Assembly: GCA_964457925.1 (NCBI GenBank)
Contig: CAYWGH010000010.1
Span: forward strand, 1 to 64,000
DNA length: 64,000 nt
Reading direction: 5' to 3'
From: Coneutiohabitans sp964457925
Lineage (GTDB): Bacteria > Zhuqueibacterota > Zhuqueibacteria > Zhuqueibacterales > Zhuqueibacteraceae
Shown here: piece after piece, positions 15,624 through 24,404 of the stretch
How positions within the stretch are numbered: the first letter of the stretch is position 1
How the letters are laid out: the number at the start of each line of letters is the position of its first letter
The notes under the pieces: model-generated
Database searches by the model: none
What the model saw: only the letters and a program-made list of their open reading frames with translations
What the model was told of the DNA's origin: nothing
Program-made: the position numbers and the translations under genes

Positions 15624-16697
15624 CTACTCGTGTTTGCCGTTGGAATCCGTGCGCGGCAAAGCGGTTTTGCGGTAGGGCGCCGCTTTACCGACTTTGCGAA
15701 TGACTTTCTGATCGGTAATCACGTCGATACGCGCAATTTTAAAATCGTTGGGCAGATTCTGCGCGATCATGAGCACAAGAATGATGATGGGGTAAAATTG
15801 CACACCTTTGCGCCCGCGGCGCTGGCGATAGCAGATCAATCCGGGTTGGCCGTTGATTTCGATTAATGCCGTCGCATGCGGCGCCAATCCCACCTCGAAC
15901 AGACGTGCAAATTGCGTGGCAATGGCCTCCGGGCCGAAGAACGAACCCAGCGGCGGCATCACCAGTGCGGCGCGCTGATCCAACAACGCTGTGAGTCGAA
16001 TCGGATCAGTCGCCACCAATATTTTTCCGAGACGGCGGGTCAACTTTGCGGCGATGGGATGTGATGGGAGAATCGGCTGGCGCGGTAATTTGCTTTGCGC
16101 AGCATGAATGGTTTTTTGCGCCAAACGCAGGTGTTGTGCCATTTGCTCGGCGGAGAGATTGGTCGCTGCCGCCGTCATTACATCGCTTGCGCCCAAAACC
16201 TCTTTCAATAAAAAAACCGCGCGCGTTTCCGGCGCCAAAAGCTGCAGCACATTCACAAAGACCACGGCCAGGCTTTCATAAGTCGCCACTGCGCGTTCCG
16301 GATACGCTTCGAGGGCATCAATATCAGGCAGCGGCATTTTGCCGGTCAGCAACGGTTCGACGCCCGGGCGTTCATTCACGGCAGCCGCCGGACTCCCGTT
16401 CTGCTGGGAGAGCAACAACGCCGAGGCATGAAGCGAAGCGAGGCTTGCACTCACGGCGCAACGATGCACCAGCGCCTGCCATGAGATTTCAGAAGACGTG
16501 ACAATGTCTCCGATAATGCCGATTAACGCCTCTTGCGCTGCATCTTCGGCATCATCGACGTTTCCAATCAAGCGATAACACGTAGCGAACACCTGCGGCC
16601 GCAGTCGCTCGAGCAAACGATCCAACGAGGGCCGGTCGCCCTGTTTGGCGAGATCGAAATCTGTTTGTACGGAGGAAATTTCTGCAATATCAGCCAT
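15624..16697 (-). CDS. ECF sigma factor with C-terminal NTF2-like extension
   Basis: 357 residues, start chosen at 16697 with GAAGG nine bases upstream. Residues about 12-65 are sigma region 2 (LAKQGDRPSLDRLLERLRPQ, then NVDDAEDAAQEALIGI). Residues about 145-205 are region 4 (APETRAVFLLKEVLG, SAEQMAQHLRLAQKTI). The C-terminal 150 residues resemble the SnoaL/NTF2-like extension of the ECF41/ECF56 groups (IRLTALLDQRAALVMPPLG, FFGPEAIATQFARLF, GQPGLICYR). In those groups the extension works as a built-in regulator and there is usually no anti-sigma gene, which fits the absence of one here. A very Ala/Ser-rich linker of about 60 residues sits between regions 2 and 4. Target genes are unknown. Confidence 0.78.
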   Translation of the reverse strand: MADIAEISSVQTDFDLAKQGDRPSLDRLLERLRPQVFATCYRLIGNVDDAEDAAQEALIGIIGDIVTSSEISWQALVHRCAVSASLASLHASALLLSQQNGSPAAAVNERPGVEPLLTGKMPLPDIDALEAYPERAVATYESLAVVFVNVLQLLAPETRAVFLLKEVLGASDVMTAAATNLSAEQMAQHLRLAQKTIHAAQSKLPRQPILPSHPIAAKLTRRLGKILVATDPIRLTALLDQRAALVMPPLGSFFGPEAIATQFARLFEVGLAPHATALIEINGQPGLICYRQRRGRKGVQFYPIIILVLMIAQNLPNDFKIARIDVITDQKVIRKVGKAAPYRKTALPRTDSNGKHE

Positions 16698-16920
16698 GAG
16701 ATTCAACCTTCATCATTCCTGCGCGGGCAATATACTCAAAATCCGTTCGATAAGGCAAGGCAAAAAACTAAACACTTGAGAATGCCCGCGGGATTCTGTA
16801 TCGTGTTCACCACAATGATGGCAAGCGCTTGGATTTCCCGCTTAAAAAGTTGTTGTCTCTTGTTGCAATGACTCGCTGGAACCGGCACCAATCAACAAGT
16901 TTTCGCAAACCCGCTGGAGC

Positions 16921-17589
16921 ATGTCACCTAAAAACCGAATTCATCAGATCTTCATCACTGGCGGCAGTGGCTACATGGGGCGCAGCTTGATTTCTCAGTT
17001 GCTGCAACGCGGCCATGACGTTCGTGCGCTTGTACGCGCAGGTTCCGAGACAAAACTTCCTGCCGGCTGCACGCCGGTCTTGGGCAATGCACTCGTGCAA
17101 ACTTCTTATATGGATCACGTTCGCCCGGCAGAAACGTTTGTTCATCTTGTGGGCGTGTCTCATCCCAATCCCTCCAAAGCCGGGCAATTCCGCACGATTG
17201 ACCTTGCCTCCGTGCAAGCGGCGGTGCCGGCGGCCAAAGCCGGCGGCATTCAACATTTTGTTTATGTCAGTGTGGCGCAGCCCGCGCCCGTGATGCACGC
17301 TTATGTGCAAACACGCACCGAGTGCGAGGCATTGATTCGCGCCAGCGGGTTGCGCGCCACATTCATTCGACCGTGGTACGTGCTGGGTCCGGGACATCGC
17401 TGGCCTTATTTGCTGCTGCCGATGTACTGGCTCTTCGAACATCTGCCCGGCACACGCGACACCGCGCGGCGCTTGGGGCTCGTCACACTCGAACAAATGA
17501 TTAATACATTGGTTTGGGCAGTCGAAAACCCTAGCCAAAACATTCGTATTGTCGAAGTACCTGACATTCGACAGAAAAAAGGAATTTGA
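16921..17589 (+). CDS. NAD(P)-binding atypical SDR (NmrA/epimerase-like)
   Basis: 222 residues. The Rossmann start is IFITGGSGYMGRSLISQLLQ at about 10-29, with the atypical-SDR glycine pattern TGGSGYMG. Further landmarks are FVHLVGVSHP (about 74), HFVYVSVAQP in place of the active-site Ser strand, and FIRPWYVLGPGHRW (about 147). The classical YxxxK pair is not clear (HAYVQTRTECE keeps Tyr but the Lys is replaced), as in NmrA-like regulators and quinone-oxidoreductase assembly factors. Activity as an enzyme is therefore uncertain. The following SEC-C gene starts two bases after its stop, indicating one transcript. Confidence 0.78.
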   Translation: MSPKNRIHQIFITGGSGYMGRSLISQLLQRGHDVRALVRAGSETKLPAGCTPVLGNALVQTSYMDHVRPAETFVHLVGVSHPNPSKAGQFRTIDLASVQAAVPAAKAGGIQHFVYVSVAQPAPVMHAYVQTRTECEALIRASGLRATFIRPWYVLGPGHRWPYLLLPMYWLFEHLPGTRDTARRLGLVTLEQMINTLVWAVENPSQNIRIVEVPDIRQKKGI

Positions 17590-17590
17590 C

Positions 17591-18007
17591 ATGACTGGCA
17601 AAATTGGTCGGAACGATCCTTGCCCGTGCGGCAGCGGGAAAAAATACAAAAACTGTTGCTTGAACAATTCTGCCCAGCAGGAAACCAGGCGTTCGCACGT
17701 CCCCTCGTTCCGCTTCGAGCCGGGCAGCTATGGCGACACCGGCACGTTTATGCCTTCCATTGCTTGTTTGAAAGAAAGCCAACCCGGCGAGTGGAACTTT
17801 CACTTTGTGCTCGTCCGGCCTGCAACGGTACATGCTGAGGAGGGCGAAGCCTTCGCCGCCGCAAAAAATGATTTAGAAGCGGCGTTTGCACAACGGGAAC
17901 AAATCGGTTCTGATCTTGCTGTTGCCAAATATCTGCGCGCACGAGGTTACGTTAGTGTCGAAGGTTATAAAATTGCCGATGACGGCGATATTGGCTTTCG
18001 CAGTTGA
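17591..18007 (+). CDS. SEC-C motif protein
   Basis: 138 residues; start at 17591 set by AAAGGA seven bases upstream. The N-terminus is a SEC-C zinc knuckle, GRNDPCPCGSGKKYKNCC, with Cys at 11, 13, 22 and 23. This motif, first seen at the end of SecA, binds zinc and contacts SecB or ribosomes. The remaining 110 residues match nothing I recognise and contain a helical stretch (EGEAFAAAKNDLEAAFAQRE). There is no signal peptide, so it is cytoplasmic. It lies between the SDR and hydrolase genes in the same direction. Confidence 0.8.
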   Translation: MTGKIGRNDPCPCGSGKKYKNCCLNNSAQQETRRSHVPSFRFEPGSYGDTGTFMPSIACLKESQPGEWNFHFVLVRPATVHAEEGEAFAAAKNDLEAAFAQREQIGSDLAVAKYLRARGYVSVEGYKIADDGDIGFRS

Positions 18008-18084
18008 TCAAAAAACATGCGTCTCGTTGCGCTTGCATACGCATATCGACTTCAAGAATAGCCGGCTGTTTGATTGAGGACTCC

Positions 18085-18930
18085 ATGTTGCGTTCGATCT
18101 TATTTCTGCTCGCAGGCCTTGCTGTTTTTCTGATGCTGCTGCGCTTGCTCGAGCGCCAGATGGTTTTCTTTCCGAGCAAATATCCTGCGGGATTCTGGCA
18201 GCCCCATCGTTTCGGTTTGCCGGTGGAAGAGGTTTCGCTGACAACCGCTGACGGCCTCAGCATTCATGGTTGGTTTGTTCCGCATGAAGCGCCGGCGGCA
18301 AATCTGTTGATGGCGCACGGCAATGCCGGCAATCTTAGTGATCGCCTTGACTGGCTGGCGCGCTTGCATGACGAAATTCCCGCAAACGTGTTTATGTTTG
18401 ATTATCGCGGCTACGGCCGCAGCGCGGGCTCGCCGACAGAAGAGGGCTGTTATCGCGACGCGGAGGCGGCGCATGATTGGCTCAAACAGCATTCGCCCCG
18501 TTTACCAATCATTGCACACGGACATTCTCTGGGCAGCGCTGTCGTCATCGAATTAGCAGGCCGGCGCGAGTTGGCCGGCCTCATCATCGAATCCGCCTTT
18601 ACTGATGCCAACGATATGGCACGACTGATGTTTGGCGGTTTGCCCATGGGCTGGCTTACAAGCATGAAATGGGCCAGCAGCAAAAAAGTGCCGCAGCTCA
18701 CCCTCCCAAAACTTTTCGTGCACGGCGATCGCGACGGCGTGATTCCGTATGCGCTCGGTCAAAAGCTGTTTGCAGCAGCAGCCGAGCCGAAACAATTCGT
18801 CACGCTGCGCGGCGTTGATCATAACGACACGTTTATTTCAGGCGGCGAAACATACTATCGCGCGCTGCGCGAATTTGTGCAAAGCTGTGCGAAACCTGCA
18901 AGCTCCGATTCTGCCCAAGGACAAGAGTGA
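18085..18930 (+). CDS. Membrane-anchored alpha/beta hydrolase (Bem46/ABHD13-like)
   Basis: 281 residues from the ATG at 18085 (TGAGGA six bases upstream). An N-terminal membrane segment (about 4-23, ILFLLAGLAVFLMLLRLL) anchors it. Landmarks of the fold: LMAHGNAGNLSDR (oxyanion region), FDYRGYGRSAGSPTEEG, nucleophile in HGHSLGSA (about 152), Asp in FVHGDRDGVIP (about 220) and His in GVDHNDT (about 248). This set matches the Bem46/ABHD13 group, whose substrates are mostly unknown. Its stop overlaps the GTG start of the transporter gene (GTGA at 18927-18930). Confidence 0.85.
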   Translation: MLRSILFLLAGLAVFLMLLRLLERQMVFFPSKYPAGFWQPHRFGLPVEEVSLTTADGLSIHGWFVPHEAPAANLLMAHGNAGNLSDRLDWLARLHDEIPANVFMFDYRGYGRSAGSPTEEGCYRDAEAAHDWLKQHSPRLPIIAHGHSLGSAVVIELAGRRELAGLIIESAFTDANDMARLMFGGLPMGWLTSMKWASSKKVPQLTLPKLFVHGDRDGVIPYALGQKLFAAAAEPKQFVTLRGVDHNDTFISGGETYYRALREFVQSCAKPASSDSAQGQE

Positions 18931-19829
18931 TCATCACCGCTAACGTTTCAAGAACAATCCCGCCGAGCGCCGTCTTTGCAGTGTTGGCAGCAGGCGTTCT
19001 GGCCATCTCGTTTTCGGCAATTTTTGTGCGCTGGTGCGAGGCGCCGGCCATGATCATCGCATTTTATCGTTTATTTTTTGCATCTCTTTTTTTGATGCTG
19101 CTCACCGGGCGGCAAACGCTGGCGGAAGTACGCACTCTCCCCCGCCAAACGATTGCCTGGTCGGCGCTCTCGGGCTGCGCGCTGGCCTGCCATTTTGCAA
19201 CCTGGATCTCATCGTTATCATACACTTCCGTTGCCAGCTCAACGGTATTGGTCGCGACCGTTCCGGTTTTTGTCGCGCTGGGCAGTGTTCTGATTTTGCG
19301 CGAACGGGTGCGGCCATTGCTCTACTGGGGTTTGCTGATGGCGCTTATCGGAACCGTCGTGATCACGCGCAGTGATGCGCATAGCGGCCAGAACTCGCTG
19401 TTCGGCGACGGCCTTGCGCTTGCCGGAGCAGTTTTTGCCGGCATTTATTTTCTTCTTGGCCGCAAGCTGCGTCGCAGCATGAACACCACAACATATGTTA
19501 CACTCTGCTACGCCATGGCGGCCTTAGTATTGCTTCCCGGAATATTCTTGTTGCAGCAGCCGCTTTTTTCGTATCCCTGGCAAACGTTCGGCTTGTTCTT
19601 GCTGATCGCATTGATTCCACAAATGATCGGACACACCAGCTTCAACTGGGCGCTGCAATTCGTCTCCGCGCCGACGGTGTCCATTGCCGTGCTCGGCGAG
19701 CCGCTTGGCGCAAGCGTGCTGGCATTCTTCTTATTACAAGAAGGAATCAGCGGCGGCGCGCTTGCCGGCGGCGCGATCACGCTCGCCGGTGTTGCGCTCG
19801 CCATCTCTGCTGAGCCGAGGCAAAAGTGA
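18927..19829 (+). CDS. EamA/DMT-family transporter
   Basis: 300 residues starting at GTG 18927, four bases inside the previous gene. Ten hydrophobic segments in two halves, each with the EamA pattern: AISFSAIFVRWCEAPAMIIAFYR in the first half and the mirrored motif in the second (HTSFNWALQFVSAPTVSIAV, LGEPLGASVLAFFLL). Members export amino acids, nucleotides or drugs across the inner membrane; the substrate cannot be read here. Translational coupling to the hydrolase suggests a shared transcript, not necessarily a shared pathway. Confidence 0.88.
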   Translation: MIITANVSRTIPPSAVFAVLAAGVLAISFSAIFVRWCEAPAMIIAFYRLFFASLFLMLLTGRQTLAEVRTLPRQTIAWSALSGCALACHFATWISSLSYTSVASSTVLVATVPVFVALGSVLILRERVRPLLYWGLLMALIGTVVITRSDAHSGQNSLFGDGLALAGAVFAGIYFLLGRKLRRSMNTTTYVTLCYAMAALVLLPGIFLLQQPLFSYPWQTFGLFLLIALIPQMIGHTSFNWALQFVSAPTVSIAVLGEPLGASVLAFFLLQEGISGGALAGGAITLAGVALAISAEPRQK

Positions 19830-19964
19830 GGGATCGCACATTCAGTGATCATCGCAATTTTTTCAGCACGTTCGATTCTATTGAGAATTTAATCGGATTG
19901 TTTCAAAAGCCCGGTGTTTTGCTGATAAATCGAGGCCAAGTCAATTCCCAAGCAGAAGCCGCCC

Positions 19965-20867
19965 ATGAAAAAAATTCTCATCGCTGCTAATCGGCAAGCT
20001 GGCAAGGGCCGGGGCGCCAAAGTTTTGCAACAAGCGGTGCACGCCTTGCAACAAAACGGCGTTGTGTGTGAAGTTTTGCTATCTGAGTATGACGGACATT
20101 TGCTGCAAGCGCTGCCCGTCCATCTTACCGAAAAATGGGATACCATTGCCGCGCTGGGCGGCGATGGCACGCTGTTTCAAGTGATCAATTGCTGCTTGCA
20201 CACGCCCAACTTTGCCACGCCGCTCGCCTTGATTCCCGCAGGAACGGGCAATTCCTTTTCAAAAGAGTTAACCGGCGAGGCAACCCAACTAGCGTGGCGC
20301 AAAATCATCTCGGATCAACCCACGGCGATTGATGTCGTCCATTGCCGGCCACAAACGCCGGCAGCAGGTTATCCGAACGGCTACTATTTCATCACGGCTT
20401 TGGGGTTGGGATTTGTTTCAGAGGTTACGGTTAACTCGCTGCGCTTCAAGCGGCTGGGCGTGCTGGCGTACGCCTTGAGCGTGTTGACCAGTTTGATTCA
20501 TCTCAAAACCACGCATATGCAGATGGTGTTGGACGGCAAAACCATCATTCGTGAAAACGTTTTTGCGATCGTCTGCAACTCGCGTTACGCCGGCGGTAAC
20601 ATGAAAATCGCGCCCGGCGCGCGGCTTGACGATGGTTTGATGGAAGTCATCGTGTTGAATAAAGTGAACCGCCGCACCGTCATCCGGGCGTTTCCCTCGG
20701 TATTTTCCGGCAAACATGTGCATCATCCCAATATCGAAATTTTTTGTGCAAAAGACTTGCATCTCGAGGCCGAACCGTTGCAAATTCTCACGCCCGATGG
20801 CGAAGTCGCGGGACAGACGCCTGCGACCTTAACCGTGCATCCGCAACGCTTGCAGTTTATCTTATGA
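19965..20867 (+). CDS. Diacylglycerol/lipid kinase (DagK/YegS family)
   Basis: 300 residues. Catalytic-domain motifs are complete: NRQAGKGRG (9-17), LGGDGTLFQV with GGDGT at 65-69, and PAGTGNSFSKEL (91-102). The C-terminal half is the beta-sandwich of the family, ending GEVAGQTPATLTVHPQ, where the D/E-GE triplet stands. These enzymes phosphorylate diacylglycerol or related lipids at the inner leaflet and recycle lipid head-group products. The gene has its own 135-base upstream gap, and rnz follows 25 bases after its stop. Confidence 0.87.
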   Translation: MKKILIAANRQAGKGRGAKVLQQAVHALQQNGVVCEVLLSEYDGHLLQALPVHLTEKWDTIAALGGDGTLFQVINCCLHTPNFATPLALIPAGTGNSFSKELTGEATQLAWRKIISDQPTAIDVVHCRPQTPAAGYPNGYYFITALGLGFVSEVTVNSLRFKRLGVLAYALSVLTSLIHLKTTHMQMVLDGKTIIRENVFAIVCNSRYAGGNMKIAPGARLDDGLMEVIVLNKVNRRTVIRAFPSVFSGKHVHHPNIEIFCAKDLHLEAEPLQILTPDGEVAGQTPATLTVHPQRLQFIL

Positions 20868-20892
20868 AAAATTATTTCACTCATCCGAATTT

Positions 20893-21822
20893 ATGATCGA
20901 TATCGTTTTCCTCGGTACCGGCTCGGCATTACCCACGGCCCGCCGCAATCTTTCCGGCGTGGCGCTGCTGCGCCAGGGTGAAATTTTTCTGTTCGATTGC
21001 GGGGAGGCGACGCAAATTCAATTTCGCCGCGCGGGTTTAAAACCGGGCAAGCTGCGTTATATTTTTATTTCACATTTTCACGGCGATCATCTCTTCGGCC
21101 TGCCGGGCTTACTCACCAGCCTCAAGATGTTGGGCTGCCAGCAAGAAATTCATCTCTTCGGCCCCGCAGGGCTTGCCTCATACATTCGTTTTCATCAGGA
21201 TTTATGCGGGTTTGAGTTGGGCTATCCGCTCACCATTCACGAGATCATCGAAGGTTCTGAAGCCATCCTCTGGCGCAGGCCCGACTATCATATCGAATGG
21301 CAACCGCTGCAACATCGCATCTTCACCGCCGGCTTTGCCGTGGTGGAGGCGAACCGTCCCGGCAAATTTGATGACGCGCGCGCGCGCGCGCTCGGCGTGC
21401 CCTTCGGCTCGGAGCGCGGACGTTTGCAGGCGGGTGAAAGCATTGTGCTCAACGACGGCCGGATCATCAACCCGGAAGACGTGATCGGCCCGGCGCGCCC
21501 CGGCCTCAAAATCGCATATTGTGTCGATACCTCGCCCTGCCTGGGCGAGGAAATTCTCGCCCGCAATGCTGATGCATTGATCGCCGATGCCACTTTTCCC
21601 TGGCAGGATCATGAGTGGGCGTATCAAACCGGCCATTCCACCGCGGCAGATGCGGGAAAAATCGCGCAACGTTGCAGCGTGCGCCAGCTTTTCCTCACGC
21701 ATTTTAGCGGCACGCTCAGCCCGGCAGATTTGCCCGCCATGGCCAGCGAAGCGCGGCAATATTTTCCGCAGGCAACAGCAGCCACGGATTTAGCGCGGTT
21801 CACGATTCGTGAAAGCGATTGA
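20893..21822 (+). CDS. rnz: Ribonuclease Z (tRNA 3'-processing endonuclease)
   Basis: 309 residues, the usual size of short-form tRNase Z. The metallo-beta-lactamase zinc motif HFHGDH is at 61-66, preceded by FLGTGSALPTARRN (6-19) typical of this enzyme. Downstream come YCVDTSPCLGE (Asp zinc ligand), the HEWAYQTGHSTAADAGKIA stretch with the HST motif, and the late zinc His in FLTHFSG. It removes 3' trailers from tRNA precursors. It follows the lipid kinase by 25 bases and ends inside the -35 element of the comM promoter. Confidence 0.93.
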   Translation: MIDIVFLGTGSALPTARRNLSGVALLRQGEIFLFDCGEATQIQFRRAGLKPGKLRYIFISHFHGDHLFGLPGLLTSLKMLGCQQEIHLFGPAGLASYIRFHQDLCGFELGYPLTIHEIIEGSEAILWRRPDYHIEWQPLQHRIFTAGFAVVEANRPGKFDDARARALGVPFGSERGRLQAGESIVLNDGRIINPEDVIGPARPGLKIAYCVDTSPCLGEEILARNADALIADATFPWQDHEWAYQTGHSTAADAGKIAQRCSVRQLFLTHFSGTLSPADLPAMASEARQYFPQATAATDLARFTIRESD

Positions 21823-21847
21823 CAAAGTAGGAGTGATTTTGTATATA
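21819..21847 (+). promoter_or_regulatory. Sigma-70-type promoter of comM
   Basis: TTGACA (21819-21824), a 17-base spacer and TATATA (21842-21847). The -35 box overlaps the rnz stop codon. Transcription would begin near 21854, giving a leader of about 120 bases that contains a direct repeat of GAAATTTCAA (21883-21902). Confidence 0.7.
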
Positions 21848-21975
21848 CTGATGTTCACAATTCGCTTGGCGAGGAATATCGAGAAATTTCAAGAAATTTC
21901 AAGGTTTTTTGTCAAATGAGCTGGCGCGAAGGCCGGTGAACGTCAAATCATGGCTGGCTTGCATGAGGGGGCAGT

Positions 21976-23517
21976 ATGTTATCAAAAGTTTTAAGCGCGG
22001 CAGTGCTCGGGATTGATGCCTATCTTGTTACGGTGGAGACGCATCTCGAAGGTCAGTTGCCGGCGATTGCCACGGTGGGCTTGCCCGACGGCGCGGTGCG
22101 TGAATCGAAGGAACGCATTGTAGCAGCGGTAAAAAATTCCGGCTTTACGTTTCCGCAGAAACGCGTCACCATCAATCTCGCGCCCGCAGATGTTAGAAAA
22201 GAAGGCTCGGGTTTTGATTTGCCGATGGCCGTGGGCATTCTCTCGGCCGCCGGCACGATCAATCCGGAACGGCTCGAGGATTACCTTGTGCTCGGCGAGT
22301 TGTCGTTGGATGGTACATTGCAGCCGATTCGCGGCGCACTGCCCATCGCCATCGCCGCACGCCAGCAAAACAAGCGCGGCTTGATCGTACCCAAGCAAAA
22401 CGCCAAAGAAGCGGCGCTGGTCAAAGAGATCGATGTGCGCGCGGCAGATTCCTTGCAAGAAGTCGTCGCATTTCTCAATCAAAAAGCCGAACTGCCACGC
22501 TGCGGGTTGAATATTGAAGAAGTTTTTTCGACGCATCGCAAATACCACGTTGATTTGAGCGATGTGCGCGGCCAGGAGCATGTCAAGCGCGCCATGGAGG
22601 TGGCGGCCGCGGGCGGGCATAATCTCATCATGATCGGTCCACCCGGCTCGGGAAAAACCATGCTGGCAAAACGCTTCCCCACGATTTTGCCGGATATGAC
22701 GCTGGCCGAAGCGCTCGAAACCACTAAGATTCATTCCGTCGCCGGCATTCTGCCCAACGATACGGCTTTAGTCGCAACGCGGCCTTTTCGCGCGCCGCAT
22801 CACACCGCAAGCTATGCCGGACTTATCGGCGGCGGACATGTGCCGCGCCCGGGTGAAGTGAGCGTCGCGCACAACGGCGTGCTCTTTTTGGATGAATTGC
22901 CGGAATTCGAGCGCAATGTGCTGGAAGTGTTGCGGCAACCGGTGGAAGATGGCCGCGTGACAATCTCACGCGCCTCGTTGTCGCTGACGTATCCGGCGCA
23001 ATTCATGTTGATCGCCGCGATGAATCCGTGTCCGTGCGGATATGCCACCGATCCCGGCCATGCTTGTTCGTGTACGCCGTTGCAAGTCCAAAAGTATCTT
23101 GCGCGCGTTTCCGGCCCCTTGCTCGATCGCATCGATATTCATATCGAAGTGCCGGCAGTAAAATTTGCAGAGTTGGCCGGAGAGGCGACCGGCGAAACTT
23201 CTGAAAAAATTCGTACACGTGTGGAAGAAGCCCGGCAGCGCCAGTTGCAACGCTTCCACCAGCGGCAACATTTGTTTTGCAACGCGCGGATGGAATCGAA
23301 AGATATTCGCAAATTTTGCCGCGTCGATGAAAAAGGTGAAGCCTTGCTGAAAATGGCAATCACTAAATTGGGGCTTTCAGCACGAGCCTATGATCGCATT
23401 CTGAAGGTTGCGCGCACCATCGCCGATCTCGAAGGATGCGAAGACATCATGCCGCAATTCGTCAGCGAAGCCATTCAATACCGCTCGCTGGATCGCCAGC
23501 TCGGCTCCGTGCAGTGA
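21976..23517 (+). CDS. comM: ComM/YifB-type Mg-chelatase-like AAA+ ATPase
   Basis: 513 residues, the standard length. An N-terminal Lon-protease-like S5 domain (about 20-170; GLPDGAVRESKERI, GSGFDLPMAVG) precedes the AAA+ module with Walker A GPPGSGKTM at 221-229, Walker B GVLFLDELPEF, and a zinc-ligand loop MNPCPCGYATDPGHACSC. In competent bacteria ComM is a hexameric helicase that extends branch migration during natural transformation; in others it is a general recombination helper. No competence genes are adjacent. It has its own strong promoter and a hairpin directly after the stop. Confidence 0.92.
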   Translation: MLSKVLSAAVLGIDAYLVTVETHLEGQLPAIATVGLPDGAVRESKERIVAAVKNSGFTFPQKRVTINLAPADVRKEGSGFDLPMAVGILSAAGTINPERLEDYLVLGELSLDGTLQPIRGALPIAIAARQQNKRGLIVPKQNAKEAALVKEIDVRAADSLQEVVAFLNQKAELPRCGLNIEEVFSTHRKYHVDLSDVRGQEHVKRAMEVAAAGGHNLIMIGPPGSGKTMLAKRFPTILPDMTLAEALETTKIHSVAGILPNDTALVATRPFRAPHHTASYAGLIGGGHVPRPGEVSVAHNGVLFLDELPEFERNVLEVLRQPVEDGRVTISRASLSLTYPAQFMLIAAMNPCPCGYATDPGHACSCTPLQVQKYLARVSGPLLDRIDIHIEVPAVKFAELAGEATGETSEKIRTRVEEARQRQLQRFHQRQHLFCNARMESKDIRKFCRVDEKGEALLKMAITKLGLSARAYDRILKVARTIADLEGCEDIMPQFVSEAIQYRSLDRQLGSVQ

Positions 23518-23538
23518 CTCACCGAGCGTTCGGTGAGT
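23517..23538 (+). terminator. Hairpin immediately after comM
   Basis: ACTCACCGA / TCGGTGAGT, a perfect 9-base-pair stem with a 4-base loop, overlapping the comM stop codon. No T-run follows, so it may stop transcription weakly or protect the mRNA 3' end. Confidence 0.5.
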
Positions 23539-23647
23539 TCCTAGTCCCCAGATGAACGAATGCATTTTTAAAAGAATAAACAAACGCTGAATCATATGAT
23601 CACCGTGCCGGCGTTGCTGTTATCGACCTCAAGAAGCAGGAGTAAAT

Positions 23648-24010
23648 ATGCCCAGCTATTCGTCAATTACCATACGCCAAGAAGGCGACATTCTCGTTAT
23701 CGAGGTTTTGCCGCGGCGGATATATCTGCAAGTGGTTGAAAAATTCCGGACTGAATTGCAAGACGCGATCGCCGCTTCCAGCGGAGGGGTTTTGATTGAT
23801 CTCGGAAAGGTCAGCGTGATGAACAGTGCGGGACTCGGCGTGCTGATCGCGGTGTACGATCAACTGCAAAAACAAAAACGCCGATTGGTGATTTGCAATT
23901 TGCTGCCGGTCATGATGGAGATTTTCAGTCGCATGAAGCTCGAAACATTGATGCCGGTGGTGAAGTCGCAGGAGGAAGGTTTACAACTCTTGCGGCAGGG
24001 ATCGAAATAA
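23648..24010 (+). CDS. STAS-domain anti-sigma factor antagonist (SpoIIAA-like)
   Basis: 120 residues, one STAS domain. The phosphorylatable Ser lies in LIDLGKVSVMNSAGLGVLI (about residues 55-73), which matches the D-x-S-G-L-G pattern with Asn-Ser-Ala in the middle. The start ATG has AGGAG 7 bases upstream (AAGCAGGAGTAAAT). Such proteins bind a kinase/anti-sigma factor when unphosphorylated and release a sigma factor or other target. No kinase gene is next to it; a SpoIIE-like phosphatase lies about 4.6 kb downstream at 28613 on the other strand and is a possible partner. Confidence 0.88.
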   Translation: MPSYSSITIRQEGDILVIEVLPRRIYLQVVEKFRTELQDAIAASSGGVLIDLGKVSVMNSAGLGVLIAVYDQLQKQKRRLVICNLLPVMMEIFSRMKLETLMPVVKSQEEGLQLLRQGSK

Positions 24011-24013
24011 AAA

Positions 24014-24203
24014 ATCCCTGCTTCCGATCATATGGGCCTTCAAAGAACCGTGGTTGCACACGGTGGGTGCCGCCTTCTCGTTTTTTACGTCCACGGAATC
24101 CCGCCGAAACGGGATGAGGCATGTAATACACGAGAGAGAGCTAAGTTCCCTACTTGAAGGTGTTGGCTCTTTGATTGTTACCCACACTACGGAATGCAGG
24201 GAT
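24014..24203 (+). ncRNA. ssrS: Probable 6S RNA
   Basis: A 190-base stretch between two genes folds as one symmetric rod. The ends pair (ATCCCTGC-TTCCG at 24014-24026 with CGGAA-T-GCAGGGAT at 24190-24203, 13 pairs, one bulge). Next TCAAAGA (24040-24046) pairs with TCTTTGA (24168-24174). A large internal bubble follows, its 5' side carrying a small hairpin ACCGTG/CACGGT (24047-24064). Then TCTCG (24076-24080) pairs with CGAGA (24131-24135), and an apical hairpin ATCCCG/CGGGAT (24098-24115) sits at the exact centre. Size, closing stem and central bubble are those of 6S RNA, which mimics an open promoter and binds RNA polymerase. The strand is assumed; I could not identify its promoter. Confidence 0.55.
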
Positions 24204-24404
24204 ATTCAATTTCGCAACACATTTTACTTTTAATTTTCCCGTATTTGAACAACGGCTAATCTAGCAGATTCGATACAAAAGTCAAGTATAAATTCTTTTT
24301 CAACTTTGCTGCGCAGAGTGAAATGTTATTTTAACCCTGATTTCATTGGTGTTTCTTGCAACATTAGTCGCAAAAAAATTTCACGAACTATTTTTAAAAA
24401 GAAT

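Noticed and set aside
15209..16697. Smr and sigma-factor genes as a toxin-antitoxin or defence pair
   Set aside because: Neither belongs to a known toxin family and the sigma regions are intact; same-strand adjacency alone is not evidence.
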